A stretch of DNA of 64,000 bases from G963678445 sp963678445. GTDB lineage: Bacteria > Hydrogenedentota > Hydrogenedentia > Hydrogenedentales > G963678445. Positions 28,301-36,407 of this stretch are shown one piece after another. Positions within the stretch are counted from its first letter, which is position 1. Each line of letters begins with the position of its first letter. The position numbers were made by a program, and so were the translations under genes. Under the pieces are notes generated by a model. It searched no databases, was not told the origin of the DNA, and worked only from the letters and a program-made list of their open reading frames with translations. The stretch is from assembly GCA_963678445.1 (NCBI GenBank), contig OY782877.1:868001-932000 (forward strand), given 5' to 3'.

Positions 28301-28722
28301 TACAGCGGGAGTATACCCCCAATTTGCCCAAGCTATCCTGTGAACGCACCAAGATCCAACAAGTCTTTCTAAACCTTCTGAAAAATGGGGCGCAAGCCAT
28401 GGGCGAAAAACCATCCCCCCATAAAAAACCCCTCTTCACACTGCGTGTTCTACATTCAGGCGTATGGATACGCATAGAAATAGAAGATAACGGACCCGGC
28501 ATACCCGAAGCCGTCCGAAAACGCATCTTCGAGCCCTTCTTCACCACAAAAGACATCGGCCTAGGCACAGGTCTGGGACTTTCAGTCTCCTACTTCATCA
28601 TCACCGAAAACCACCGAGGACGCATGTGGGTAACCCCAGGACAAAAGGACGGCGCCTGCTTTATCATCGAGCTCCCCCTTGATCCAAAAGAGCAAAGCCT
28701 GGAAAAACCACTCAAAAGTTGA
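25378..28722 (+). CDS. Multi-PAS sensor histidine kinase
   Basis: A 1114-residue kinase. Two membrane helices (about 10-30 and 38-58) are followed by about six PAS domains, then HisKA with H860 in GGLAAGMAHEINNPLAGI, and an HATPase domain with the N box QVFLNLLKNGAQAM, DNGPGIP and GLGTGLGLSVSY. There is no receiver, so a separate response regulator must accept the phosphate; none lies next to it. Within the sensor part, a pair of PAS domains is duplicated in tandem (251 residues each). Between HisKA helices there is an extended insertion (about 880-915). AAAGG precedes the ATG. The ligand is unknown. Confidence 0.95.
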   Translation: MKHGPQHTLISLILNLLLLSNIALSILYFRLTLSPSMAYLYAGAMLLLTGTLFFLQHTAYQKTIPPRPPKEAPNGQTPTTVPHGEDRTPLVHFQLEEPCWRMLAQHAQEGLFVCQERTGQFCYVNPYFCTMLNNTEEVLLTLRLSDLIDPKHAASSLINSKNTTPPPIIRTQYKTQNGKSISVSVRTQPYTQAGENYTIGIVQPTTLPSRVLRSLEESEELLHVTLNSTADGILVIDAHRNVLVSNRRFAEMWRIPQPVLETQDDIQLLKQVLSQVADPEVFLATVEHLYNSQKEALSEIHFKDGRVFEQFSMPFQIQNKHHGRIWSFRDITARVQANEAVQRSEERYRRLFENANDGIIVMKERVCIDCNKKALEMYQCRREQIVGHDSDDFAPEYQPDGVSSHLHVEQNLSLLKQGKPLRFEWQHQRLDKSHFLVEITLTTASLEEGNVVYAIERDITKRKKNEEELRQLRSLLSNIINSMPSTLIGIDTEGRVMQWNRHAERATGITEAQAQGKQGTKLFPFLKPYQDNITAAIQNNTLYQATQVALPNTDKEPKYVDLTVYPLEANGISGAVIRIDDVTTRVQTASALKQSEERYRRLFEAANDAILVLHGETYIDCNAKALEMFHCSYDDIIGRRPDELSPETQPNGQNSHALARKNIHWASQESGFVFEWIHKRFDGTLLNAEVTLNTVNLSDSTIAHAIVRDITKRKQNEEELRQLRSLLSNIINSMPSTLIGVNTEGRVTHWNQHAEKVTGIPAEQATGKPVSQVFPYFQKYMEKIPHIIQTGTSYQDTQVPLLQDKEKHYADITLYPLVSNGIKGAVIRIDDVTERVRLEEIMIQSEKMLSVGGLAAGMAHEINNPLAGILQSMQVIQQRLSPDLPRNQQVAQEFHFKMEDLQSYIQKRSIDSMVQAVLEAGNRAAKIVENMLSFSRKGDMQFHPENIAQLLDQTVELVSNDYDLKKNYDFRSIIIQREYTPNLPKLSCERTKIQQVFLNLLKNGAQAMGEKPSPHKKPLFTLRVLHSGVWIRIEIEDNGPGIPEAVRKRIFEPFFTTKDIGLGTGLGLSVSYFIITENHRGRMWVTPGQKDGACFIIELPLDPKEQSLEKPLKS
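26410..27915 (+). repeat. Tandem 753-bp duplication of a PAS-PAS module
   Basis: Positions 26410-27162 and 27163-27915 encode homologous 251-residue modules, each starting EERYRRLFE and containing RQLRSLLSNIINSMPSTLIG. DNA identity is strongest around the shared linker (26761 and 27514, offset exactly 753 bp), while the rest has diverged. The kinase therefore gained two sensor domains by internal duplication. Confidence 0.9.
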
Positions 28723-29105
28723 TATTTAGATAAACTCTATACCATAATAATGGCCTGCATAGAAGAAGACGGCCTAAAACACCATTAGATGGTGTCACCG
28801 TCGGCTTGGGACAGCACATATGCAAAGACAACGGGGTTTCGCATTGCAACACGCCTCACCCCGACATGAAGTGGACACGCTCATCGCCATGATGTCCAAC
28901 TCCTAAAGCGCTCCAGCCACCGCAAGCAAACGCCAGGGACCTTGACAACAGCATGGTCATAGCAGATTTCGCTTTTTACGATAGCTTTTAGGACTTCCCA
29001 TCACTCAGAGATGACAAAAGGGGGCTACCTTGGTGAAAAAAGGCACAGCCAACACAACTGTCCATGCAGCAGACACATTAGCGGCATTTTTTTGCCACGA
29101 AACGC
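28723..29105. other. Intergenic region, no gene recognised
   Basis: No convincing reading frame. It holds a small hairpin (ACACCAT-TAG-ATGGTGT, 28779-28795) without a T run and a diverged copy of repeat family A at 28902-28993. Confidence 0.6.
28902..28993 (-). repeat. Dispersed repeat family A, unit 2 (diverged)
   Basis: Read on the minus strand, AGCTATCGTAAAAAGCGAAA and TCTGCTATGACCATG align with the same positions of the unit at 36802. GCTTGCGGTGGCTGGAGCGC aligns with its terminal palindrome. Similarity is partial, so this is the weakest copy. Confidence 0.55.
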
Positions 29106-29132
29106 TAAAGTTTTGGCCTGAAATGCCGATAA
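29106..29132 (+). promoter_or_regulatory. Sigma-28 (FliA) promoter of flgM
   Basis: TAAAGTTT (29106-29113), 11 bp, GCCGATAA (29125-29132) is a perfect match to the FliA consensus TAAAGTTT-N11-GCCGATAA. It lies 54 bp before flgM. FlgM genes are classically transcribed by sigma-28, which supports both calls. Confidence 0.9.
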
Positions 29133-29186
29133 TTAGATCAGGATGGGTCAGAAAGCACGGATGCAAACGGCCCAAGGAGGTGTTAT

Positions 29187-29504
29187 ATGGTTGGTATACA
29201 AGGACTTAATGGAATACCAGAACCCAAGTCTGAACGACCGGCCAAAGTACGTAGCGAACGGGAAAATGCATCCCGGGGCACTACAAGTACAAGTGGCGGC
29301 GTCCAGGCAAAGGACGATGTAAATATCAGCACCGAGGCCAAAGCAGCGGCTGAGGTCGGTCAACTGGTGCAAGTGGCGAAAAGCCAGAGCGAAATTCGTG
29401 CAGAACGGGTAGCTGCGGCAAAAGAGCGCATCGAACGCGGCGACTACAAAGATCCCGAAGTCGTGGCGAAAGTAGCCCAACGTCTGTTGAAATTTCTCGA
29501 CTAA
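29187..29504 (+). CDS. flgM: FlgM-family anti-sigma-28 factor
   Basis: A 105-residue protein with a disordered, charged N-terminal half and the conserved C-terminal FlgM region RAERVAAAKERIERGDYK followed by VVAKVAQRLLKFLD. FlgM binds sigma-28 and keeps late flagellar genes off until the hook is finished, when FlgM is exported. AAGGAGGTG lies 6 nt before the ATG. A perfect sigma-28 promoter precedes it and an intrinsic terminator follows, so it forms a single-gene unit. No other flagellar gene is in the window, so the flagellar genes must lie elsewhere on the chromosome. Confidence 0.88.
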   Translation: MVGIQGLNGIPEPKSERPAKVRSERENASRGTTSTSGGVQAKDDVNISTEAKAAAEVGQLVQVAKSQSEIRAERVAAAKERIERGDYKDPEVVAKVAQRLLKFLD

Positions 29505-29577
29505 CCCGATTTTATCCAATCAAAAATGATATGCTATGTGGAGCACGCCCAAAAGGAGTGTTGCACATTTTTTTTAG

Positions 29578-29603
29578 CGTGCTGGTTTCAGCACGTTTTT
29601 TTT
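29578..29603 (+). terminator. Intrinsic terminator of flgM
   Basis: CGTGCTG-GTTT-CAGCACG forms a perfect 7-bp stem followed by eight T. It ends the flgM transcript and shows that the upstream codons of the next long frame are not its start. Confidence 0.93.
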
Positions 29604-29632
29604 ATTGGAAAAACCCACCGGAGGATGCTGCG

Positions 29633-30955
29633 GTGCCCACGTTAAGCGTGATGATGATTGTGAAAAACGAAGCACACTGCTTGTCAGAATGTCTGGAAAG
29701 CGTACGCACCATCGCCGATGAACTGGTCGTGGCCGACACAGGATCAACCGATGAAACACCGCAAATCGCACAGAACTTCGGTGCCCAAGTCTTCTCAATC
29801 CCATGGCAAAACGACTTTGCCCAGGCACGCAATCAGGCCATGTCATTGGCAACCGGCGATTGGCTGTTGCAAATGGATGCCGATGAAATCCTCGACCCAA
29901 CAGGAGCAGCACGTATCCGTGCCTTGGTCGATGCCGACGGCATGCAAACAGATGCAATCGAAGTAATCCAGGCCAACTACTGCAACGAACCCCGTGCATG
30001 GCGCTGGACCGCCGTGCCCGCAGACGCCCCCTACGCACACGGCTTCGCAGGCTATCTGCGCGTACCCATATTACGCCTCTTTCGCAATCAATGCGGCTTT
30101 GAATACCGCGAAATGATACATGAAAACATCACAGAAAGCGTGATCGAACACCAAGGGCGCATACGTCATGAAGAAATTCTGATCCACCACTATGGCTTCG
30201 CCGCCGAAGGCCAACGCGCCAAAACAAAAGCACAGCTCTACCTCAAAATTACACGCACCAAAATGGAGCAACACCCGAACGACCTCAAGGCCCTACATGA
30301 CTTCGCCGAACAAGCCATGGCATGCGGGCTACCCGAGGAAGCCGAGACCGCCTGCCGTAAAGCACTAGAGATTCATCCCTTCCAGGCAGATTCCGTCATG
30401 ACCCTTTCCAATATTTTGCTCGGACGCGGCGAAATCGACGAAGCAGATTACCTGCTCAACGGCCTGGTACAAACCAACCCCGAAATACCCCATGCCGAGA
30501 TAGCCCTTGGCGCCATTGCCTATCAACGCGGCGAACTAACCACCGCCAAAACCCATCTCGAAAAAGCACTCGTCCTCATGCCAAGTGCGCTGCTGGCAAA
30601 ACTCTACCTGGCCCGCGTAGCCGATTGTATGGGAGAAGGCCCTACTGCGATTGCCCTGCTCCAAGACGTGTGCATACAAGCACCTGGCATAGAAGAAGGC
30701 AAAACGCGCCTACAGGCCCACCAATATCGCACCAATGGGGAAACCGCCTTCCAGGCCGGCAAAATCGAGGAGGCAATATCCCATTGGCTGGCGGCACTAC
30801 GCCTGGACAAAGAAGACCCCCTTCTGTACAACGACCTCGGCGTCGCGCAATACAGCCTGGGCAATATCCAAGAAGCCCGAAACCACTTCAAAAGAGCTTT
30901 ACAATTGGTAAAAAACCAGCCTGATGCTTTAGAAAATCTCGCGGCATTACAGTAG
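29633..30955 (+). CDS. GT2 glycosyltransferase with TPR repeats
   Basis: About 440 residues. The N-terminal domain is a GT-A family 2 enzyme (LSVMMIVKNEAHCLSECL, ELVVADTGSTDET, and the DxD segment LLQMDADEILD) of the type that often modifies proteins or lipids. From about residue 230 come seven or so TPR repeats (ALHDFAEQAMACGLPEEAE, YNDLGVAQYSLGNIQEARNH). The GTG at 29633 is chosen because GGAGG lies 7 nt before it and because the flgM terminator lies inside the longer frame that starts at 29531. TPR-linked GT2 enzymes can glycosylate flagellins. Its position behind flgM makes that a reasonable but untested idea. Confidence 0.88.
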   Translation: MPTLSVMMIVKNEAHCLSECLESVRTIADELVVADTGSTDETPQIAQNFGAQVFSIPWQNDFAQARNQAMSLATGDWLLQMDADEILDPTGAARIRALVDADGMQTDAIEVIQANYCNEPRAWRWTAVPADAPYAHGFAGYLRVPILRLFRNQCGFEYREMIHENITESVIEHQGRIRHEEILIHHYGFAAEGQRAKTKAQLYLKITRTKMEQHPNDLKALHDFAEQAMACGLPEEAETACRKALEIHPFQADSVMTLSNILLGRGEIDEADYLLNGLVQTNPEIPHAEIALGAIAYQRGELTTAKTHLEKALVLMPSALLAKLYLARVADCMGEGPTAIALLQDVCIQAPGIEEGKTRLQAHQYRTNGETAFQAGKIEEAISHWLAALRLDKEDPLLYNDLGVAQYSLGNIQEARNHFKRALQLVKNQPDALENLAALQ

Positions 30956-31225
30956 AAAGAACCCGCGCTACACACCGACAAAGTGTTCCGCCGACTGCGT
31001 GCCGTAGAGGCACCCGCGCTTTTTCCCCTTTACCACCATCGTGCGATGATTCCCGATAGTCCCCCTTCCCCTCGTTAGGAAGTTGTACTTCGTAACGCCT
31101 TTCTCTTCAAAGCTTTGCTTCGTGATTTCTCGTTCCTACTGTCCTACGTGGAAATGTATACGGCCCCCTGCCCATCCCTCCCCACAGGGCACCGTGGGGA
31201 CGAGGGAATATCAATACTCCAGGCT

Positions 31226-32611
31226 TTAAAAGATCACCACTTCGATCTCCTGCGCATTTTCTCCGCTGGGATGATAGAGGACGATGTCTTGCGCGGTGTT
31301 TTCGTTCAATATATATGGCCGGGCATATCCAAAACTGGGGACTTCCAGTTTCATCCATGCACGTGGCGAGACAAAGTTTTTCTCATCGCCAGTGTGGATC
31401 GCCAGGGTCGTGGGGGCGGTGCCAAAGGCAGCATCCATGCGCCCATCGGCGTTGAAATCGCCAAAGGTATAGGCGACCCGCTCCCGTCCCTCGGGTGCAT
31501 CCATGGTAAGGGTCGTCTTGAATACTGGACGCGTGTCAACGCCTGCATCGGTGTATCGATATACCTCTGCATTGACCGAAAGCTTGCTACGCATGAAAAA
31601 ATTGATCAGGTTGCGCAGACCAAAGGGAATATTGATAACAATCACATCCAGATCGTTATCTCCATCTACATCCTGCAGTAATGGGGCCGCAATAGATCCC
31701 TTATAGCTGAAGGTGGCTGTTGGGCTATCTGGATAGGAGAATGGCGCTGTCGCTACGTAAAGATGCGTTTGTGCCTGCAGGTTAGCCGTGCCGCGTGTCT
31801 GGGTCACTAGCAGATCCGGAAAGCCATCGAGATTTATATCGGCCATTTTGGTGCTGGCATCCCATTTCTTGTCCAGATTGACCGGAATTTCGAATTGTTT
31901 GCGCTCCTGCCAATCCTTTCCATAGGCGAAATCAGCAAACTCATCGCTGAGAAAGGCAAGGCCCTTTTGTGAATCCCCTTGCAGTGAAAACGGGAGATAG
32001 GCGGGCAATCGGTGACTAATGTATAAACTTCCGCCGTCATAGCGACGTGTCTCACTCACCACATCGCACTTAATAAAGATAGGCTCGCCGTCGGGACTGT
32101 ATACGCAATAACCGCCCGTGGTTGGAATTATCCATTCGTCTTTACCGTCTGCATTCAGATCGAGCGCGGCATCTTTGAGGAATAGCGGCTCTTTGGCGTA
32201 ACTGGCAAAAAGTGCATTAAAGGAAAGTTGGCGTGTAGCCGCAAAACCGGTATCGGGTGCGTAATGGTAGATCGTCGCTCCATCCGCATGCGCGGCTACT
32301 AGCTCTAAGGGAGGAGTGCCGTCGACTTCTGACAGGAAAAAGACCCCTGCGGATTCCTCAATTTCGAGGGTTTGCGCCGGCGACTTGGCATAGCCAGCCG
32401 CATCGGATGTGGAAAGATGCACGGATACGCACTTTTTTAGTGGGTGGCTTGTTTCGTCGCAGCAGGAGGCCAGTATGTCGCCCTGGCCATCCCCATTCAA
32501 ATCGGTCACTGCGACGTCCCATACATTCTGCGCCGTCGTCAATCGATACAAGGCGGGTTCAGACGCAGCTTCTACCCCAAGTAGCATACAAAGCAGCAAG
32601 ATTGTTTTCAT
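31226..32611 (-). CDS. Secreted FG-GAP/VCBS repeat protein
   Basis: A 461-residue protein with a signal peptide (residues 1-16, cleavage near VEAAS) and several calcium-binding FG-GAP loops of the form DxNxDGxxD: DLNGDGQGDIL, DLNADGKDEWI, DINLDGFPDLL, DVDGDNDLDVI and DFNADGRMDAAF. These loops build a beta-propeller like that of integrin alpha chains. Export to the periplasm or surface is expected; ligand and function are unknown. It converges with the GT2-TPR gene across 270 bp that contain only weak hairpins. Confidence 0.9.
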   Translation of the reverse strand: MKTILLLCMLLGVEAASEPALYRLTTAQNVWDVAVTDLNGDGQGDILASCCDETSHPLKKCVSVHLSTSDAAGYAKSPAQTLEIEESAGVFFLSEVDGTPPLELVAAHADGATIYHYAPDTGFAATRQLSFNALFASYAKEPLFLKDAALDLNADGKDEWIIPTTGGYCVYSPDGEPIFIKCDVVSETRRYDGGSLYISHRLPAYLPFSLQGDSQKGLAFLSDEFADFAYGKDWQERKQFEIPVNLDKKWDASTKMADINLDGFPDLLVTQTRGTANLQAQTHLYVATAPFSYPDSPTATFSYKGSIAAPLLQDVDGDNDLDVIVINIPFGLRNLINFFMRSKLSVNAEVYRYTDAGVDTRPVFKTTLTMDAPEGRERVAYTFGDFNADGRMDAAFGTAPTTLAIHTGDEKNFVSPRAWMKLEVPSFGYARPYILNENTAQDIVLYHPSGENAQEIEVVIF

Positions 32612-32838
32612 AGCGTAATTTCCAACGGTTCGCTGTCCACACCCAGGGAGAGAAGCGGCACTCTACGCTAAAAGATACGCTGCACCAGCTATCCCTTTGT
32701 GGGGGTGCTCCATGAACGTTTCATTATACTGAAGTATACCGCAAAAAAAGTACGTTCCAAAGAAATTATCGCCCACGGGGCAGTACCCAGCCGCTATGTG
32801 TGTGCAGCATGCCACGCGGAGTTCTTGAGGCGCTGGGC

Positions 32839-32880
32839 AAAAAAAACAAAGGCGTCAACGGATACTCCGCAACGCCTTTG
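32839..32880 (-). terminator. Intrinsic terminator of the HTH-REC regulator gene
   Basis: On the minus strand, CAAAGGCGT and ACGCCTTTG form a 9-bp stem followed by a run of eight T (the A run at 32839-32846). It lies 20 bp behind the stop of the regulator gene. Confidence 0.85.
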
Positions 32881-32899
32881 GGGAATAAGGTCAGCGTAT

Positions 32900-33505
32900 T
32901 CAGGCATCTACAGCCCGTGGCCGGGCTAATTTAGAATTGGGTAGCTCGAATAGACGTTTTACGCGTTCTGCAAGGTCGTCGATTTTAAATGGCTTTTTCA
33001 AAAAGTCGTCAAAGCCATACTCTTCCAGCTCTTTGATTTCTTCGTCGGAAATAAAGCCTGAAATGCCTAAAATTCGTGCATTACGCGTCTCTGCACGCCC
33101 CTTGACGCGTTCACAGACCATGCGTCCGTCCATGTCGGACAAATGGATATCGAGAATAACAACTTGTGGATTATGTTCGACCACCATTGCACCGGCGTCA
33201 AAGCCGGTCGAAGCTGTCAGTACGACGTAGTCGTCGTCACGGGAGAGGATTGAGGGGATGATGTCCAGATAATATGGGTCATCGTCGACGACCAGGACAC
33301 GCCGTTCGCCTTCTTCCAGCCGTTCCAGGGGGATACCGTTGCTCAGCATAAACTTACGCAGACTCTCATAGGGAATCCGGCGATCGCCACCGGGTCCTAA
33401 ACGGTATCCATCAATCTGTCCCAAATCAAACCACCGGGAGACGGTATCCGCAGAGACACCGCAAATCGTTGCTACTTCCCCTGTGGTAAACACCCTGTTT
33501 TTCAT
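32900..33505 (-). CDS. Response regulator with N-terminal excisionase/MerR-type HTH
   Basis: A 201-residue protein in reversed order compared with ordinary response regulators. Residues 1-58 are a MerR/excisionase-like helix-turn-helix (FTTGEVATICGVSADTVSRW with wing YRLGPGGDRRIPYESLRKFM), and 68-190 are a receiver. The receiver has the acidic pocket VVDDDP, phosphoacceptor D119 in VVILDIHLSDMDG and the conserved lysine in DDFLKKPF. It is a candidate partner for one of the orphan kinases in this window. A good promoter precedes it and a terminator follows, so it is a single-gene unit. Confidence 0.92.
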   Translation of the reverse strand: MKNRVFTTGEVATICGVSADTVSRWFDLGQIDGYRLGPGGDRRIPYESLRKFMLSNGIPLERLEEGERRVLVVDDDPYYLDIIPSILSRDDDYVVLTASTGFDAGAMVVEHNPQVVILDIHLSDMDGRMVCERVKGRAETRNARILGISGFISDEEIKELEEYGFDDFLKKPFKIDDLAERVKRLFELPNSKLARPRAVDA

Positions 33506-33581
33506 CGATTCTTCCTTCTAAACGGCCCCCTCCCCACTAGAATATCCGGTTTCATCGGGTATTCGGCATATCAATCGCTTA

Positions 33582-33610
33582 ACTCTACCATGTTCGTATA
33601 ATATTGTCAA
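33582..33610 (-). promoter_or_regulatory. Sigma-70 promoter of the HTH-REC gene
   Basis: On the minus strand TTGACA (33605-33610), 17 bp, TAGAGT (33582-33587). It lies 76 bp upstream of the start. The surrounding sequence is AT-rich with no gene. Confidence 0.6.
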
Positions 33611-33778
33611 TAATTTTAAATTTGGACCGATTCCGCGGCACTATTGACAGTTTAAAGAAATGGGGAAGAACTTTTCGCCCATTAAAATTTTCCGCTGCCA
33701 TAAAAATCTACAAAGACTTATTTTTATGTTTATAGCAGGGTGAATGTTCCTTTTTCCACTAAGTCCTACCTAAAACAG

Positions 33779-33812
33779 AAAGAGGTCCCTTGGTGAACCA
33801 AGGGACCTCTTT
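33779..33812 (-). terminator. Terminator behind the first prepilin-like gene
   Basis: AAAGAGGTCCCTTGG-TGAA-CCAAGGGACCTCTTT, a perfect 15-bp stem with a four-base loop. On the minus strand it continues with TCTGTTTT, so it serves the prepilin-like gene that ends at 33848. The rest of 33611-33778 is AT-rich with nothing recognised. Confidence 0.85.
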
Positions 33813-33847
33813 AAATCGTCAATATCAAAAATGGCTAGGCACTATGA

Positions 33848-34873
33848 TTAGTTCATCGAGGTGATCAAACCAATCATGCTAGCAATTGTCGGCAGGACCG
33901 GCTCAAGCGAGCCTTGGTCCGTCACTTCACCCGTACCGGAAGAAATGTACTTGATGAATTCTACGTGACCGTCCATGAACAGCACGTTGCAACCACCGGG
34001 AACGTGGTTGAAGAAACGTACGGCACCACTGCTACCGAAGAGGTCCATCATTACCCACAGGTCACTCTGCGCCAAAGCAGTCGCGCCAGGATTGTTGATG
34101 TCGGTAATCATGAATCGCTCGATACCTTCACGCAAACGGAAGATGCGGTCGCCACCGCCGTTACCGAAGCCAGCATAGTCTATGCCAATATCGTCATCGA
34201 CAAGCTCAAGGTCACCATCAGCAATCTTCTGCAACGTAATCATTGGAGGCTCACTTCCCCCGCCCAAAAACGCCTGCAATGCATTGGCGAACAGGGTATC
34301 CAAGCCAACGCCAAACTGACCAGCAATCTGGCCGTCCGACGGCATTTCGGTAACATCGCTGTCCGGAATGGTGGACAGCAGTGCGCTGACGTTGGTCAAG
34401 GAGCTAACGTCAACCGCAGGGGTGGCTTTCATGCGATCGAAAACCCAACCCAAGTAAAGGTAGCTGTTATCGATATCTTGCGGGTGCGTGTGCAGATTGA
34501 AGTTACCTTCGGAATCCTGCAGATCTTCGATGGTCTCTTCGGGATCTGAAGGGCACAGCGAAATGGCTGGATCATTCAAGTATTCCGGATAAATGCTTTG
34601 CACTTGCGGCCCGATGGCGATTGCAAAACCATCCATTCCGGGATAACCTTCGTCCATTTTGTCGCTAACCTGCATGTGGGGGAATTTCATGCCTTTGGAC
34701 TCGCCCGAGTACATCTTGAAGACAAGACCCCATTGTTTCAGGTTGTTCTGACAGCTGGAACGACGCGCAGATTCACGCGCACGCGCCAGAGCCGGAAGCA
34801 GGATGGCCGCCAAGATACCAATAATGGCAATCACGACCAAGAGTTCAATCAGTGTAAAACCCTTCTTACGCAT
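33848..34873 (-). CDS. Prepilin-like protein with C-terminal H-x-DG motif (DUF1559 type)
   Basis: A 341-residue type IV prepilin-like protein. The class III signal KKGFTLIELLVVIAIIGILA is cut after the glycine by a prepilin peptidase, and the following helix packs into pilus-like fibres. The C terminus carries HVPGGCNVLFMDGHVEF, a variant of the H-X9-DG processing-associated motif with ten residues between H and DG. Such proteins are abundant in Planctomycetes, Lentisphaerota and Hydrogenedentota; their role is unclear. It has its own promoter and terminator. Confidence 0.92.
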   Translation of the reverse strand: MRKKGFTLIELLVVIAIIGILAAILLPALARARESARRSSCQNNLKQWGLVFKMYSGESKGMKFPHMQVSDKMDEGYPGMDGFAIAIGPQVQSIYPEYLNDPAISLCPSDPEETIEDLQDSEGNFNLHTHPQDIDNSYLYLGWVFDRMKATPAVDVSSLTNVSALLSTIPDSDVTEMPSDGQIAGQFGVGLDTLFANALQAFLGGGSEPPMITLQKIADGDLELVDDDIGIDYAGFGNGGGDRIFRLREGIERFMITDINNPGATALAQSDLWVMMDLFGSSGAVRFFNHVPGGCNVLFMDGHVEFIKYISSGTGEVTDQGSLEPVLPTIASMIGLITSMN

Positions 34874-34936
34874 ACCAATCTCCTTTTTTTCCTATTAAGT
34901 CCAGATAGATTATGGCCAAATGAAGCCAAACTACCT

Positions 34937-34959
34937 ACACGATACAAGAGGCATCGTGT
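34937..34959. promoter_or_regulatory. Inverted repeat in the leader of the prepilin-like gene
   Basis: ACACGAT-N9-ATCGTGT, a perfect 7-bp inverted repeat just after the predicted transcription start. It could be an operator or a 5' stabilising hairpin. Confidence 0.45.
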
Positions 34960-34972
34960 TGAAAGTTGAGTC

Positions 34973-35001
34973 AATATAACATACTTGATGTTTTTGAGCA
35001 A
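34973..35001 (-). promoter_or_regulatory. Sigma-70 promoter of the first prepilin-like gene
   Basis: On the minus strand TTGCTC (34996-35001), 17 bp, TATATT (34973-34978), 100 bp before the start codon. The remaining 35002-35307 holds no recognised gene or site. Confidence 0.6.
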
Positions 35002-35307
35002 GCCTTTTTTTCAAGTAGGTCATCTTTCTCAACTTATCGCCGAGTTTGATTCTCCGTTGTCTCGTCTGTCAGGATAAACGATAATTGTGGTTAGCCGAGC
35101 AACTGTCTGAGAAATCTTCCTTACGCAGTTTCTTCTATGCATCCCAGCCCAGTCTGCTTTGAATACTGCTGTAAGAATTTTAGTCTAGCATTTCGAATCC
35201 GAAATGTCCAGTAGTTATAATTTTGTTCTATACCCCGATCGGTGATCGGTAATTATGTCTTCTTTTGGCACACGCGGTGCAGTCGCAAAAATCTACTGTA
35301 CTGTTCA

Positions 35308-36270
35308 CTACAGCTCTGCAACCATGTCGATTGCACCTTGCAGAACTTCTACGCAACGCGCCACGCCGGAGTTTACTGGGGCTTTGCCGTATTGATGGTA
35401 GGGTAAGAACTCAACGTGCCCGTCCATAAATAAAACGTTGGAACCGCCGGGAATGTGGCTGAAGAGCTGTGGCTCTATGGCGATCATGTCGCCCATGATC
35501 CATAATTGGCTCTGGGCCATTGCGGAAGCGCCTGCGTTGTTGATGTCTGTAATCATGAATCGTTCGATACCTTCGCGTAGACGGTAGAGGATTTTTCCGC
35601 CTGCATTGCCCAAGCCCGCTTCGTCGAACTCGATATCCTCATCAGCCATGCTGGCGTCCCCTTGAAAAAGGAAGGGGATGGCTATCTTCAGCATCCCTTG
35701 AACGACTTGTGCGGATGCCTTGCCATCGCTGTTTATGCCTGGAATGGGGATGCCTGAAAGATCGAATTGTTCGTCCTCGCTGTCTGCCTGGTCGAAGACC
35801 CACCCTAAATACAGGTAGCTGGCGTCGGCGATTTGTAGGCCTCTGTCGGTATCGTCGCAGGGAATGTTGATGTCCGGGTGTTTCGTTGTGGGATTAATCA
35901 CCGACTCGGGTGTCTCTATCGGATCGGAAGGGCAAACAAGGATCGCGGGATCGGTCAGGTATTCGGGGTACAGGGGGGAAAGCAAAACCCCTGCCGCTAA
36001 CATGCCTTTTGTCTCCAATTCTGGGAAGCCTTCCTGTGTACAGTCACGGCGGGTCTGGTCGGTCATGCACACAGGGGGCAATTTGCTTCCGCGGGATTCT
36101 CCGGCATACATTTTGAATATCAGCGCCCATTGCTTGAGATTATTTTGGCAGCTGGATCGGCGTGCTGCTTCACGTGCGCGGGAAAGGGCAGGAAGTAAAA
36201 CAGCGGCCAGTATACCGATAATGGCAATTACCACCAACAATTCTATCAATGTAAAGCCTTTGCGCCTCAT
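35308..36270 (-). CDS. Prepilin-like protein with H-x-DG motif, paralogue
   Basis: A 320-residue paralogue of the gene at 33848. It has the same KGFTLIELLVVIAIIGILA signal helix, a similar ESARRSSCQNNLKQW-like region and a C-terminal HIPGGSNVLFMDGHVEF with the same ten-residue spacing. A longer in-frame start at 36294 adds an MCTRRRSH stretch that is untypical of prepilins, so the ATG at 36270 is used. The pair arose by duplication, and each gene has its own upstream region. Both proteins are probably minor pilins or pseudopilins. Confidence 0.92.
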   Translation of the reverse strand: MRRKGFTLIELLVVIAIIGILAAVLLPALSRAREAARRSSCQNNLKQWALIFKMYAGESRGSKLPPVCMTDQTRRDCTQEGFPELETKGMLAAGVLLSPLYPEYLTDPAILVCPSDPIETPESVINPTTKHPDINIPCDDTDRGLQIADASYLYLGWVFDQADSEDEQFDLSGIPIPGINSDGKASAQVVQGMLKIAIPFLFQGDASMADEDIEFDEAGLGNAGGKILYRLREGIERFMITDINNAGASAMAQSQLWIMGDMIAIEPQLFSHIPGGSNVLFMDGHVEFLPYHQYGKAPVNSGVARCVEVLQGAIDMVAEL

Positions 36271-36407
36271 ATGGCTACGTCTCCTCGTGCACACGTTATG
36301 CTCATATCCTCAGTGCGGTGCCCTTCTGCGTGCAGGCAGTACGGCACTTGCTTATAGTAAGAGCAAGCGTTCGGGTACGCAGTATGCGTTTTCAGGCATA
36401 CCCGATG

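Noticed and set aside
29531..29632. Upstream start for the GT2-TPR gene
   Set aside because: The flgM terminator hairpin and its T run lie inside this stretch. GTG at 29633 has a ribosome site.
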